From the NCBI GenBank assembly GCA_030685235.1, contig MU839180.1, forward strand, positions 100,358-164,357: a DNA stretch of 64,000 nt. The letters are read 5' to 3'. Both the position numbers and the translations under genes were made by a program. Under the pieces are notes generated by a model. That model was not told the DNA's origin. It searched no databases and saw nothing but the letters and a program-made list of their open reading frames with translations. Position 1 is the stretch's first letter; each line of letters starts with the position of its first letter. This document shows, piece by piece, positions 10,815-23,700 of the stretch. The DNA comes from Copromyces sp. CBS 386.78. Lineage: Eukaryota > Ascomycota > Sordariomycetes > Sordariales > Sordariaceae.

Positions 10815-12380
10815 AGGTAGTCTGCGTCGCAGAGTCGTAGACTGGGGCGTGGACCAACCGTGGCGTGCCTTACAACAAGCCCCCGAGATATTCCCCTGGT
10901 CAGATTTGGAAATAGTGGGGGATGAAGCTGGTGTAGGTCGCGGTCGATGGTTGTTGTGGATTCATTCACCCAGTGGGAAACACGTTGATCAGGAAATGAG
11001 CAAAGTGTGGGCTGCGATTGACGTCCAGATCCATAGTCTTGTACCTAGGTTGCGTTGTGCGTTTTGTTTCATTTGTTTTCCCATGCAACCGCCGCCTGGA
11101 GGCGCCTCGGCGCCTGCTGGGTCACGCTGAGTGTGCCCCCTCTAAAACGGGGGTCCTGGCGAGCCCGCCCGCCCGGCATGGAAACCTGGTGGTGCTCGTG
11201 CTCACGGCCTATTCTAACAGGTACCTAAGGTACCTTGACGTTCATTACTAACTGCCTGTACACTTTGCCGAAGAGCTCAGTTTGAGCTTAGTAGTGTACC
11301 TACCGGAACCCTGACTTCCACACAGCATCGATATGCCCATCTTGCCCCTGGCGTGCCTGGTCCTATGTGAGCCCTGTTCGAGTCAAGCAAGGGACGTGCG
11401 TTGCCGTTTTACTGTTGTCGCATCTTGACTTGCGCTTGACTTCACTTGTCCGCTGGTGTTAGCGTAGGTAGTGTCACGTCCCGGCACCTCATAGGTAAAA
11501 CGCCACGGCAGCACATGATCAGATCGATCTCCAATGCAGTGTACAAATAAGGTAACGTTAAGAAGAGTTGAGTGATGAAGGCTAACCCAAGGCTCCTCAG
11601 GCACCACTCAACTCAGGCATGCATTGATGATATTCCTCTAAAGTCGTATTTACAAGCTCCTTCATAAAATCGTGACCCAGAGAAAGGCAACCCACCGAGC
11701 CATGTGTTTCCAAGCCAAAATCAGACGAGAGAAGAAGACGGGAAGCATACCACCTCCCACGCTTCTCATCAACACCCACTCCCGTCCCACCTTTTTTATC
11801 GAACAAAATTCATAACATAAAGGTCATAAGCGTCGTCAAGCCGAACATGAGTGAAAACGTCATAAAATAACAAAAGAAAAAGAAAACGCCACAAGACACT
11901 TCCAGAGGGTTCGCGGCAGCTCAACCCAAGGTCGAACGGTAGGTGACAAACTCTCGCTGGTACCAAGTCCAGCGCCTGGATATTCACCACCAACTGCCGT
12001 GTTCTGACTCCTCCTGACTGTTCTCCTCCTCTTCCGCCTAGGTTCGTTATAGGCGGTTTCGATGCGACGTTTTCTCGTAAGCCACCGGCCCCAACATCTA
12101 TCGTCCGGTCTAAAAGACGAGAAGATCGGAGAGGAAAGGTGCCCGTGGCTATCATAATCTTTATGCGGATACACATGATTCATGAGCCATGTACAAGCCA
12201 TCATCAGGACACTGAAACTGAGAAATCGTAGCTCGTTGGGACTTGGCTGAGACAGTCAGCCGACTGCGAATCCCATCAAGTCGCTCTATGTCGCAGTGAA
12301 AAATACAAAACAATGCGCTGTTTAGGTGCGCTGTGTGTGTGAAGGTGAGAGTTTGGCGGTATGCCCCCCTCACTCAATGT
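10815..12380. other. Intergenic region between the coiled-coil gene and the APSES gene
   Basis: About 1.57 kb holding the promoter of the coiled-coil gene and the 3' UTR of the APSES gene. Frames of up to ~150 codons overlap on both strands and show no motif. Nothing else was recognised. Confidence 0.55.
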
Positions 12381-14306
12381 TTACCTCCGCCTCTGGGCCG
12401 CGATAGCTGATGGTGCGGCTTGCGAGATAGTGGTCGTGTACGTAGGTGATGGGAGGCTGCCTCCGTCCATCATCGTCTTGCGGCGCTTCATATCCATTCC
12501 TGGACCCAGGTTGGGGGTGCCGGTCGTAGGCCTACCGCCGTCATCGTCATCGTCCCGTCCTCGCTTCAGCCCGTTGGAGCTCCCGTTCATAATGGATGGC
12601 TGGGCCGAGTAGCCGTTCTGCAGGGAACTAGGCATGTCAGCCTGTCCCGCATACATCTCATTTCCTTGAGTGCCGTTGCTACCGGTCCGCTCGTTGCTCA
12701 TGACATTGTACAGGCTGCTCGAGGGCTGGCCGCGTGGGGGAGTATGGTAGCCCTGCGCAGAATAATAGGTCGGGGGCGCGGCTGCGGTTCTTGGGGTAGC
12801 ACGGCCTGATCCAGCCTGATGGGGGGAGCCACCAATCTCAGGGGCAAGACCGTGATCGTGCGGCAGCGAGTTGACGGCTTGTGTGCTGTAGTTGTAAGAC
12901 CCGCGGTTCGCATCATAGCCGCCGCTGTCGTGGGTGTACTCGGCCTCGTTATTCGCGTCATCTTCCTCTTCGGAGCCTGCATGAGCACCAGAGTCGCTCT
13001 GCCCCTGGCCTTGGTGAATCAGGCCAGTAGGCGGCTTGGAGTCGGATGCGTCATTGGACTGGCCGGTAGGTCTACCGGAGGGCGGGCCCATATCGTTCTT
13101 GATATAGCTGCTTTGGCTGTAGACGGACCGCTCCTGATGCTGCGGCTGGCTAGGATAGTGATGTTGGCTCTGGTACTGAGCTTGCTGGGCAGACTGTCCT
13201 TGATACATCTGCCGAGAGTTGTCATACGACTGGCTGACGGGCGGATAATTCTGCATACTCTGGATTGTCGAGCCCGGGGGAGTTGTCGCTGGCGTGTTAG
13301 GCATCGATCGAGCGTTGCTACCGAGGCTTGTGTCAAGAGAGATCGAGCTGTTACCCTGCGGGCCATTCATGCTCTGTTGGCTCCACTGATAGCCGTCCGA
13401 ATTGCCCATCGGGCCCATCACGCTCGAGGCACTAGTTGGCGGTGTAGGGAAGGTGTGTGCACGGTCAAGCGCCGGCCGTCCCATGCCAGGATGCGAGGGC
13501 AAGGACGGGGGACCTGGAAGCATGGAGTGGTGGTGATGTTGTTGGAGGGATGGCAACCCAGGGGGGCCGCGAAGTTGGCCTTGGCTGTCTTTCCTGCGTT
13601 GCTCAGCAGCGGCCATTACCTGGCTAGTCCGGCTCTGGTTGGTGGGGTGGTACAGAAGGGCACCAATGTTGTGTACAAACAGAGGATAAAGAAGCTCAGT
13701 GATCTTTTCCTTGTTGGCGAAATCAAGGGCTCTCTCGAAGGGGATCCAGACACCCTTGAGGTGCATCGGGCCGATCTTCACAACGTGGCGGACCTTCTCG
13801 CTCTTGAGAATACCGTCACGGCGTCCGCGGGTCATGCCAGCGACGTTGAGGAGCTTGGTGCCGTTGATCATGGCATTGTCTTCCCTGCGAGCAACACAGA
13901 TGCCTCTCGCCTCAACCTGGAAGCACAGGCTGCCTTCATCTTCCCACAGCGTGGCAGTAACACGAGGCTTCATACCGGGGGGTGCAATTTGACCTGTGGT
14001 GTCAAAACCGCCGCTGGCGTAACCAGCTCCCATGCTGCCGCTGCCAGGAAGGGGCAAGACCGATTGGCCGGCCATCGCATTCATGGACGGAGGAAGAGAC
14101 GGCGGAATCGGGGCCGGGGAGCTAAGAGCATTGGCGTATCCGTATTGGGGGTTACCATACTGATGAGCATAGGTGGAACCAGGTTGCAGGAGAGGCGGGG
14201 GCTGCTGAGACGCGTAATGGGAGTGTGAAGGCACCGTCGTGACGGGCATCGAACTACCCTGGGACATTTGTCCGTAGTAGACGTCGGCTGGTCCGTTGGG
14301 GTTCAT
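12381..14306 (-). CDS. asm-1: APSES-domain transcription factor (ASM-1/StuA type)
   Basis: A nuclear regulator of development; relatives are Neurospora ASM-1 and Aspergillus StuA, which control conidiation, sexual development and pseudohyphal growth. The 641-residue protein starts at the first in-frame ATG (14306). The same frame is open upstream to a TGA at 14508-14510 but contains no Met there. The APSES DNA-binding domain spans about 113-223 (KPRVTATLWEDEG through GALLYHPTN), with INGTKLLNVAGMTRGRRDGILK inside. The middle is rich in Gln, Ser and Pro. A bipartite nuclear signal (LKRGRDDDDD..MDMKRRK) lies near the C-terminus, as in StuA. No introns interrupt the coding part. The leader carries upstream open frames (see findings), and about 17 kb without a gene lies upstream. 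Confidence 0.93.
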   Translation of the reverse strand: MNPNGPADVYYGQMSQGSSMPVTTVPSHSHYASQQPPPLLQPGSTYAHQYGNPQYGYANALSSPAPIPPSLPPSMNAMAGQSVLPLPGSGSMGAGYASGGFDTTGQIAPPGMKPRVTATLWEDEGSLCFQVEARGICVARREDNAMINGTKLLNVAGMTRGRRDGILKSEKVRHVVKIGPMHLKGVWIPFERALDFANKEKITELLYPLFVHNIGALLYHPTNQSRTSQVMAAAEQRRKDSQGQLRGPPGLPSLQQHHHHSMLPGPPSLPSHPGMGRPALDRAHTFPTPPTSASSVMGPMGNSDGYQWSQQSMNGPQGNSSISLDTSLGSNARSMPNTPATTPPGSTIQSMQNYPPVSQSYDNSRQMYQGQSAQQAQYQSQHHYPSQPQHQERSVYSQSSYIKNDMGPPSGRPTGQSNDASDSKPPTGLIHQGQGQSDSGAHAGSEEEDDANNEAEYTHDSGGYDANRGSYNYSTQAVNSLPHDHGLAPEIGGSPHQAGSGRATPRTAAAPPTYYSAQGYHTPPRGQPSSSLYNVMSNERTGSNGTQGNEMYAGQADMPSSLQNGYSAQPSIMNGSSNGLKRGRDDDDDGGRPTTGTPNLGPGMDMKRRKTMMDGGSLPSPTYTTTISQAAPSAIAAQRRR

Positions 14307-14755
14307 GGTCGGATAGGATTCGGGTCCTGAGCCTTGCTGGCTCGGTGGACCAGGGAGTTGATGGCCGGAGGGAATGTCGGGCAACGGGGTCCCGAGAGTG
14401 TGGGACCGTATGTGGGTTGATATATCGGGGATGTGATGCTTGTGTCGAGTACTGCTGGATGATGAGCGGTAGCTGGTACTGGATATGGGGACTGGCTGTA
14501 GTGGGAGTCAACGAAAGATGGGTTGTCGGGGGTTCGTTCGGTTCTTGTAGACAAGTGCCCAACTAGCAGACGACGCTCAAGCAGATGCAATTTATCAATG
14601 CCCGTAGGGAAAATAAAAGCTGCTGATATATGTGCTTTTTGCGAGGTACGATCACGCCGTACCGGTCTCCGATGACTGCCTTGTTGATGCAGCTTCTCCA
14701 AGAATGACCACAGTTGGAATCGAGGTTTTCCAAGCCTTATCTTATGCAGAACCAA
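14303..14755 (-). promoter_or_regulatory. Long upstream open frame ending at the asm-1 start codon
   Basis: A 150-codon frame begins at 14755, and its TGA stop (14305-14303) overlaps the asm-1 ATG as ATGA. The stretch around residues 75-120 is rich in Ser, Tyr, Pro and His, like the N-terminal part of ASM-1 itself. The A. nidulans relative stuA is known to have upstream open frames that affect translation, so a regulatory uORF is possible. An alternative is a spliced leader: CACTACAG at about 14493-14500 on the minus strand could be an acceptor. Whether the transcript begins upstream of 14755 cannot be seen. Confidence 0.35.
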
Positions 14756-17700
14756 AGACGCAATGCAGCTTGGATGCGTTGCCTGGTCTGATCGAGGCAG
14801 AGCACATGCAAGAAGAGCCGGAACAGCGAGGGAGGTTCTCGATCGTCTCCTTGTGACAAAAAACCTGCCGAGACAAGAAAAACAGGTGCTCGAGCTCCAA
14901 GTCGTAACTCTTTAAGTTGTCGATTTCCAGAGGAAAGTGGTGACGAGAAAAACCGGGCAGCCAATGCAAGTAAATGGATGATCGGATAAGAGGTGAAGTG
15001 GAATGGTCTCCCGTCGTCGTGTAATGGGTGAATGGGCTGCGTGCTGCTGCAGTGGTCGGTCCTAAGAGATTGAAGTCGCGGAATTAGCTCACCCGTAAAA
15101 ATTTTTGAGTGTTCCCCGTTGAGACGGCTTGCTCGAGTTGCGACCTAGTCCAGCGCAACGGTCACTCACCTTCTCTTTCTCAACTAACCTCACAGGAACC
15201 TGCTTGCCTTGCAAATGCACCTCTATGCCACGAGCGTGCAGGTGGGAGAAGAAATGGGGAGGCGGGTGGATGGAGGGAGTCGGGGAAAGGAAAAGCGAAG
15301 GAACTGAAGTGGGAAGAGCTGGGGAGAGGGAGGACGGGGCCCGGCTGGATTTAGGTCACGGTGGTGGTGAGGAGCGAGGACGGGAAGTCGAGATGGAGAG
15401 CCCGGGGTCGGATGGATAGACAGACGGGTACTAGGCGAAGACTGGACTGAGAAAACAGACAACAGGCCCGGCCGGTCGACCGTTTCGGTTTCCGCATCAT
15501 CACACAGTAGGTACCTTACCTGGGTAGCCATCGTCTTTACTGGCGCCGTAGGCCCACGAGTGTTGGGGCCTGCCGAGCAGTGTGGGAACGGTCGTGCTGG
15601 GGCAGGTACAGTGTGCTTGGTGGGAAACCTGTGGTGGGTGCCCACTAGTGCTCCGCTATTCTACCTAGAGGTAGGTACCAGGTATCTCTCTACGGGAGGA
15701 AAGCGAGCTTTCGTCTCGGTTCCTCGAATTCACCCGCCGCGCTGATTGGCAGAGGCCGACCTCATGGGCTTTCCTGAGCAGAAAAAAAACCGCCCACCTC
15801 AAGTAAACACGTAGCCACGGGGGTCCAAATCTTGATTACCCCTGCTGTTACAAACCCCCTCCCCGGGCTGGGGAGTGGGCGACGACCAACCACTCAGGTC
15901 GCGATCTGGATTTTCAATGTTACATTGACCCAAACAGAACTGAGCGGGTATACCACGCAGAAATTCACTGCCTGTTCAGCATTAGCGCTGGGTTTGGAGC
16001 CCCATGCCGCCTTTTGCATCTCGCCAACTCCCAGCGGTCGTTAGAGAACCAAAGCCATTCTTAGGTGGTCACAGACGCAGTGCAATTCCTTGCTCTGCGG
16101 GAAGATAACAGGCAGGTACAACTCATGGACGACGCAATGTTCAATGATTTTAGAAGCAACTGAAGTCTGTTGAAGCGAGCCAGAAGCCATGTAGAAGCTA
16201 GGTTCTTCTCCGACCGGTCCTGTCCTGTCTCAACGGCTGCGAAAAGTGTAAAGGGAAGGCAAAAGCAAGAGTTACAGTTGGAAAGCCAGATGCAAACCGA
16301 AAGCCAATCCTGCCCGGCTAGCTGACTACCTGACTTTTTCTCTCGTTGGATACTACGACCAACGATAACAGGTAATCAAGTCGTCCGCTGGAAGCTGTGG
16401 TCCTGGCTGTTTCTCAGGTATACAGTATTTTTATTGTATTCCAACTGTAGGTCGTTGGATTCTCTGATGGTGGTTGTACTTGCATGTGTGTGTAAAGAGA
16501 GATCTTACTGTATACAGAAAACAGCCAACGTCCACCCTGTCTGTAATACTTTGGTTTTGTTTCTGACGGCTTTGACCATGGTTTCCAGGAACTGACTATT
16601 CAAACGCCAGAAAACAGTGAGCAAGTCAATGGCTTCTTGAGCCTCTCAGTTGTTGCCGCCGTAAACAGAACTGCCAACAGACAACGAGTGTCCAGCTCAG
16701 GTACGTTTTGAGCCATGGGCCAGAAGACATGATAGCTGGAAACGGCATTAGTTCGAATCGGAGTTGCAATGAAGACGCGACGGGTTCCCGCAGTTGCTTG
16801 GACCTTGACTTGAGAAGGCAGAAACGTAAGGGGTACATCATATTCAATGCCAGAGGCGTAGAGGTAGCATGGACCTAGTAGCCAAAGTCCAACTATTTGC
16901 ATTCACGATCGAGCTTAGTGCCAGTTTTGAGACCCATCTCCTGGTGAGTAATGATCCTCGGGATTTGATTGTAAACAGCCGTAAGTGGAAACTTGGAAGT
17001 GTGTATCGAGAAGATAAGAGGCTACGGATGCCTACACGGAAAGAATTAAGTCAGCGGAGTATGAAGACCCCTTCATCACTCTACTACAGACCCGGCGTGG
17101 AGTCCCTCGGCTGGCAGCTGGCGCCAGAAAGAGAAAAGTTCGGGTGAGGAGAAATGCCCGAGCGGCAACTTGTCAGATTGCCAAGGTTGCACACAAACCG
17201 CTCGGGAAGGGCCCAAGGAGTGGATGAGGAACGAAAACAAAACAAACCAAAACAGACACACCATCTTGCTCTGTGATCAAGTCATGGTTCTCCATCTCGC
17301 CTCATCATTCTTTCAACCTGGCGATTTGTCGTGTTTGTGGGGTTTTGTGGTCGATGGCCCTGTTCAGGAATGCATTCAACATAACGTCAGTTCTGCGCGT
17401 CCACCATAGGATTCAAACGAGTGTTCCCAAGAATGGGGTCATGTTAGTGTGTTATGCATATGTTCCTCGTTAATGGCTGGCTTTTGTTAGTAATATGGGG
17501 ACATTTCTGCGGCAGAAACTACAATTCACTAACATGGCCGTTCCCCACATCACCTCTTTTCTGCCTTGTCTCTAATATCCCAAGATCTGCTGTCATATGC
17601 AATGGCAGTGTCACAACACCTTTCTTGCTCAGCCTCAAATCGACTTGAACGATATCTGAGAATAGGTAGCAAGACCGAGAGCTGTTTCGAAGCCATTGAA

Positions 17701-20700
17701 TCAAGTGCATGAGCGTTGGATTCCAGAATATCCTTTGCTCGTTCTATGCAGGTCTCATGCCGCCCGCCCCCCCTTGACATTGTCGACAGGCACTCACACC
17801 ATGAGATTTTTCGTTGATCTCCAAAGGAACAACTTTACGTCTACGCATCTTGTCATCGATTAGAGCTCTGTTCCCTACGGAACCGACGAAAACCGGTCCG
17901 GCCCGACTGGTGGCCAAAACGGCCCATTTCATCTGAACCAGTGGTCCGGACTTTGGTGGTGCAAAACCGGGCAGACATAAAATACCTAGAATCAGGCGGC
18001 GCCGGACAGCGTGAGCTGTCTGGTGCATATGTATGACTGCTCTGCTGATGCTTGATTGCGTGCTTCAGACAACGTCCCAGATCATGTAGTAACAAGAGGT
18101 TTGCATGTGAATGAGGGACATTGCAGAATCAGACCTTCCTGGTTCCAACATGCAACAGATGAAGTACGCCAGCCTGCTTTGGCCTCCTGCCGCATCGCCT
18201 TGAGTATGCACTCTTTTGAGTCTGGACACCTTTTACCAAGCAGGACCAACTTCGCACCCGGTGGCCACCGACTCCCCGAGAGATTCACAGTCGGAGGTTC
18301 GGAACCGAATTCCGCGGATATACTTTGTGGCCTTGAAGAATCTCAAGATAAACCGGATGAACCCTATGAGGCCGAAGAGTTCCCAGTGTCACGGACCTTC
18401 TCATGGTCGCCAAAAACGCCCATGGATCCGAGGCTGTAGCATTACGATCTCGCTGGGAAACGCTTGTCGAGAGTTTTGTGAAAAGTGAGGTACGATAAAG
18501 TAGTCAGCCCTATATAATGTAAAAGACTTTCGCGGCTAAGTATACATGTAAAGCGATTCAGTGTAGATGCCCGTAAAATTTGTCGGCTTTAGTGACTGAA
18601 CTGAGGCAGGATCTCTCAGTGTTGTCTAGGGGTACATGCGTTCTCGAAGCGTTGAGCGAATTGGGGGCTAAGGAGCACTACCTCCAAAGGCACACTAAGC
18701 AGCCAAAAGTTTGTTAAGACAAAAGCCGAACACTCTGTGAGGGGGGCTGATTGGACGACCGTGTGTTTGGCTTGTCCCTGTACGGCCTTCGCAGCCAAGG
18801 AGGCATTACCTCGCCGTTCTGCTAGTGTACCTACACTTCACTTCTAGCATTGCCATTGCCTTCGGGTATGTTCCCTTTTGCTGTCGCATTGTACCCGAAC
18901 TAGTTGCGTTGTCTAAGAATCTCGCAGCAAACGATTCGGCCTAAAGCTTACCGAAACACTCATTCCAGCGGATCGTCAAACCCGTGCTGGCCGGCCGGTT
19001 GCAGCCGGTGAAGAATCTCGTCGGTTACCCCACCCGGCCGGCAACAAGCCCCACATCCCCCGATCGGCGACCCCACTCGGCGGCGCCGTGGAGTCGATGC
19101 CCCGACCTTCCCGTCATCACCGGGTCCGAATCGACGATGACTTCGGGTTTTGCGCAGCACCACGCCTAGCGCTTTGATAGTTTTCTACTGTCATCGTGGA
19201 CGGTGTCATCAGACCGGTTACCTCGAAACGTCCAGCCGCCACGTACCTGATCCGGTCCAGCTCCGACACGGCTGAGTAGCTGGCACTAAGCTTTGGGGGC
19301 TTTCTTTCGCTCTACTTTGTGGGTACAGTATCTTCCTTGGAGTGCCAGTCTAGATCTGCCTCTGAGACTCACAGCTTATTCAGGTCTACACCGTAACGTC
19401 GAGTTTGAAGGCGATTGCAACCAATGTGTGATCAAATCTTGAATCTCTGTACTGGGCGCGCAATCACAGAGCTGAATCTCAACGCAGGGCTCAGGAGTGA
19501 GCATCACCTGTTTGGAAAGGTCTCCATGATAGGTGTGCGGGAGAGCCTCCTTCGCGTGGTTGTTTGGGAATTCGTGGCACCTTGGAAAGTGTTCCTCGGG
19601 TCTCTCTGGGGGTGCACTGGTTGGTGTCCCGCAAAAGATTCGTGGTCTTCGGAGACTGGCTGGTTTCTCGGTCACTTGATCTCGTCCAAAGTCATTTTGC
19701 AAGGCAGGGCAGCTGGGCAGGTACCGTCTCAGAGACAACCCGCCATTCTTAGGCGAGCAATTATTCGTCTGATGGTAAAGACCAAACTTACCTGGCGTAT
19801 CGGATCTGGTATCATGATACGGTCCGGAGGCGGTGATGCTGGAAATCAGGGCTCTTAACTCAACGGGAACAGGTTCCGAATCGAGAACCAGCATGAGGGG
19901 GGTTCGCTGGGATGTTCGAGTCGGTTGGGCTATTGCTCATGCGTGGCACTCCAGAGGCTCGTTACTGGATGGATGACTTGCGAGGTGTCTGAATAATTAG
20001 ATGGAAAAAAAGAAATCGAGTGATGTTTTCTCAGCAAAGTCGCTATGCTACAGTTCTCACGTACCCAAGAATGGCCCATCTCTACGGTACACTGTAGCAG
20101 GAAGTTGTGGTGAGACAATCTCTTGTTCCTAGGTGTTCCCCAGTACCATCACGCACCCTTCGAAAATTTCCGAATTCTGGAGTTCTCCCCCTCTTCACTC
20201 AGGCAGGGACTCAAGAGTCTCAGGTTTAATGTCTACAGCAGCCCTTTCCCTGCACGCCTGACTGCGAATGTTACGGTAGGAACAACCCTTTGATCTTGTT
20301 GATCCATACCTTTATCGCTGGCGCAAGATGCACATGCAGGGTCAGGTAATCTTTTGTTTCTTCGTCCCCTGAGCCTGCCAATGAAACGGATGTGCTTTCA
20401 GTTCGATATACCTTCTGCCGACATGGATGGATGCAGGCGCATCGTCAGTGACATCGTCGTTGACAGTGAACAGTACCCGCCCTGTCTAACACTTGATAAG
20501 CACTTGCCAGCTTGTTATGGTTAGGGTAACAACCATGGGGAACGCGCTTCCCGGTAGGTAAATAACATCGACCCGGGCCAACATAACGTGCTCTTGTATG
20601 AATATAGTAGAATGAACCATCCATGTCTGCCCGATGAGCTTTTTTCTTTCTTTTTTAAGATCCACGACATGCCTTATCTCGACCCGGTTCTGAGTTCGGG

Positions 20701-23700
20701 AATTGGAGATCAACGGGTTCGGAGGTAGTAACGCACCGAGTCCCTGCATCTTGGGTTACCTTACCTGCAATTCACAGTTGAGGTAACGGAAAGTTGAGGA
20801 GCAGACAAGGGCAACCACGCAGGTCCATATCATCAAAAGTAAAATGGATGTTGACGAAAACAACGGCAATTACAAGAATGTGGAACGACTATTACTCCAA
20901 TTATCTTGCTGATACTGACCCCCTATGCAAATCTTTAACCCGTATTCGTCGGTAACGAACACCAAAAGATCGTGTATCGTACCTAGCGCACTCATCACCA
21001 GAGGCATTGGCCGTCGAAAGGAAGGAACTGGGACACCCACGCTTGCATGGAGCGAATGCAGAGCGGTTAGGTGCCTTGTGCATTGATGTAATGCTACCAA
21101 TCATAATTCAAGATGCCTTGTTTCAGGTTTTTTTTTCTGTTTACCTGTACCTTACGCCGCCGTTGTGGGTAGACCTATCCTGGGGAGGGTTGGGCAGCAC
21201 AGCACATCAGCCTTACACAGTACACAGAAACAGAGAACTTGGAGTGGAGATGATTTGGCCCTTGTACACAGTGTATCGCACCATTCCTCCTGGGAAATCT
21301 ACCTTCGGTGCTTCGTGAGGCTCCCAAGCACCCACAATAGTCGCCTCAAGACGGGGTGCAGCATCAAAACGTCGTGCTGTGTGTGCTCACCGAGTCCATC
21401 CGCGAAGGGTCGGAGATCTTGAACGGAAATAGAAAGCTCCAGAGGCCCATCCACCGAAGCCGATCACAAGCTTCAGGTTCCCAGCAAGCCCGTCCGTTAG
21501 CTTTTCCTGCGTCCCGGTAGGGCTCAGGCCCTGACGCCTTGCAGAAGCATCACGGGCACGACGGGGTACAGGTACGGAAGTTGGACACCTTCTGGGGCCA
21601 CTCCAACGTTCCGATAGCAACACGGAGGTATCGCCGTTCGATATGCCACACTGACAGGCAGTCAGAGAACTCCCAGGACCCTCGTCTTGGCTTTCGAAGA
21701 ATGGAAAAGCAACCGGGCTAGAAGTGCCAGGTCGCTTGGCGCAAATCGATAGAGCTTTTGGCAATGTTCGATAACATGTCTCTCCGCTGATCAACACATG
21801 GCATGTGCTTTCCGTCCCATGTTGTATGCGAGATATGACAGGTAAATTTAACCGATACCGAATTTGAAGGACGTTCTCTCCGCTGTACAGCGCTTTACGA
21901 ATTCCAATCCCCAAAAGTCGTAGCTCGTCGGCCCTCATCCGTGATCCTGTTGATTATTCTTTTGAATCTTGCTAGATACTTGGCTCACCGGCTACCTCTA
22001 GGGGTTGTTAACTGATTGCTTTCAAAACACCGACCCCCGACCGGAGAAGGATGCTGCCAGAGGTCGGCCAGGCCAGGCCAGGCTGGGATCTCAGTGGTAA
22101 GACATGGTGTCAGCGAATGCAGCTTGACCTGCCGTTCGGGTTTGGCTTTATCTTCCCGCGCCAGCTTCTGGCCGGGTGTGGTACGGAATGGAAAGCCACC
22201 ATGTAATCAATCCAATCATGGCCCACCACGTCTTCAAGCCCACAACCACACCACCACACGCCCTGTCGAGGTGGCCGGTTGTCTCCCATTCGATATTGGC
22301 GAGGGGGACGAGCTGACCTCGAGATCAACATGCTCCCTCTCATCGTATCAGAGCGCGGTCCAATGATTTGTGCGCTGGCAATGGCGACGGGGGGAATAGC
22401 GCGGAGAGTTGTTGTTGCTCGGCTAGACCTTGGGGGCCCGGTCCAGTTTTGTCGCAAGTCTTGCCATCTCATTCTTGCGGTGTGGGCAGCATGTTGTCGT
22501 GGTCTTTGCCTGTCCCAAATGGTCGTCGCGAGGATGTGTCTGCTTCTTGAAGGATGTCGTCGCGACTAAAACCCCAAAACCCTTGGGTTGGGACAAGAAA
22601 GACTGCACGAACTGCCCGGCGTTATGCAAATCATAGGCACCGCGACGTGCTTACACCCCTTCCATCCCATCCTATTCGCCGGGGACAAGCTGCATGCGCG
22701 GACCGTTTTCCGCCTTACATGGGCAGCCGGGAATGCAGCAAGCAACTGTGACGGTGGAGAGGGAAGAACACAAGTGCCGAGTCGCAAGGACACGAGTTTA
22801 GCGTACAGGTTGGGTACCTCCCTGCCTCGAAGCTCGACAGCACGGGCCAGGGCCAGCCCAGGGTATGCCGGAGGTGAGTGACTGACAAGTCATCCTCGCT
22901 TTGCCAGAGGATTTTAGCGTTGTTCTTACGCACAGTGAAGTCTTATGAATTGGCATCGTAATCCCAAGGAGGAGGTGAATGCACCACCATGCGCTCCTGC
23001 AAGTCAACGATGTGCCTGAACACTTGCAAGAAGCTAATTCGCACCCCAGGTTGACGAGATAGCAAGTGGATAAATTCAGGGACAAGTCTTTGGATTTTGC
23101 TAGAGGCTGAGCAAGGAATCTGAAGGATTCCAGATCATGTTCAAGCCCCGGCTCTGTGGTGAGGTGTCTGATATCGCCATTGGTAGCATCCGTGCCTCTT
23201 GGTGCAGATAGCGTTCAGTTGACCAAACGGAACATATACGCCACCAGCTAAATACCACCAGCAGAAAACACCAGATGATGGGTACACCTGTAGATGGCCG
23301 AAGACTGGGCTTGGGGCACTATACAGTATCTCCCTCTAGGGTGTATTAACCACCTTCTCTTCAGCTCCAGGTAGGTATGTATTCGCGATACAACGGCACA
23401 TGGACATGCGAGGACACTCACAGATCAACAACCTCAACCGGGTACCTCGACCGAGCTCGTTCGCTGCACCGTGGGCTTCCAGAATTGGGTTAGCTTGATC
23501 TCCTCTTCACCGCTAGTTTAACCAAGGCTGCAGCGAGTAAACTCAGTCGAAGCGCAGACCCCCTCCCCAGTCGGCCCTCTTTCTCTACCCCACTGTTTAA
23601 TACCACACTGTTCGGTATCTTGACCGTAAGATACATCTGGGAGCTACCTTCCATTACCTTGCCGACCTGCCCTATTCGACCCCTTCACCATCAGATGGAA

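Noticed and set aside
12819..14228. 469-codon frame on the plus strand opposite asm-1
   Set aside because: Antisense shadow of the APSES gene caused by its biased codon use; no features of its own.
23125..23165. Possible tRNA from a GTTCAAGCCCC B-box-like string
   Set aside because: No matching A box, acceptor stem or anticodon arm can be folded around it.
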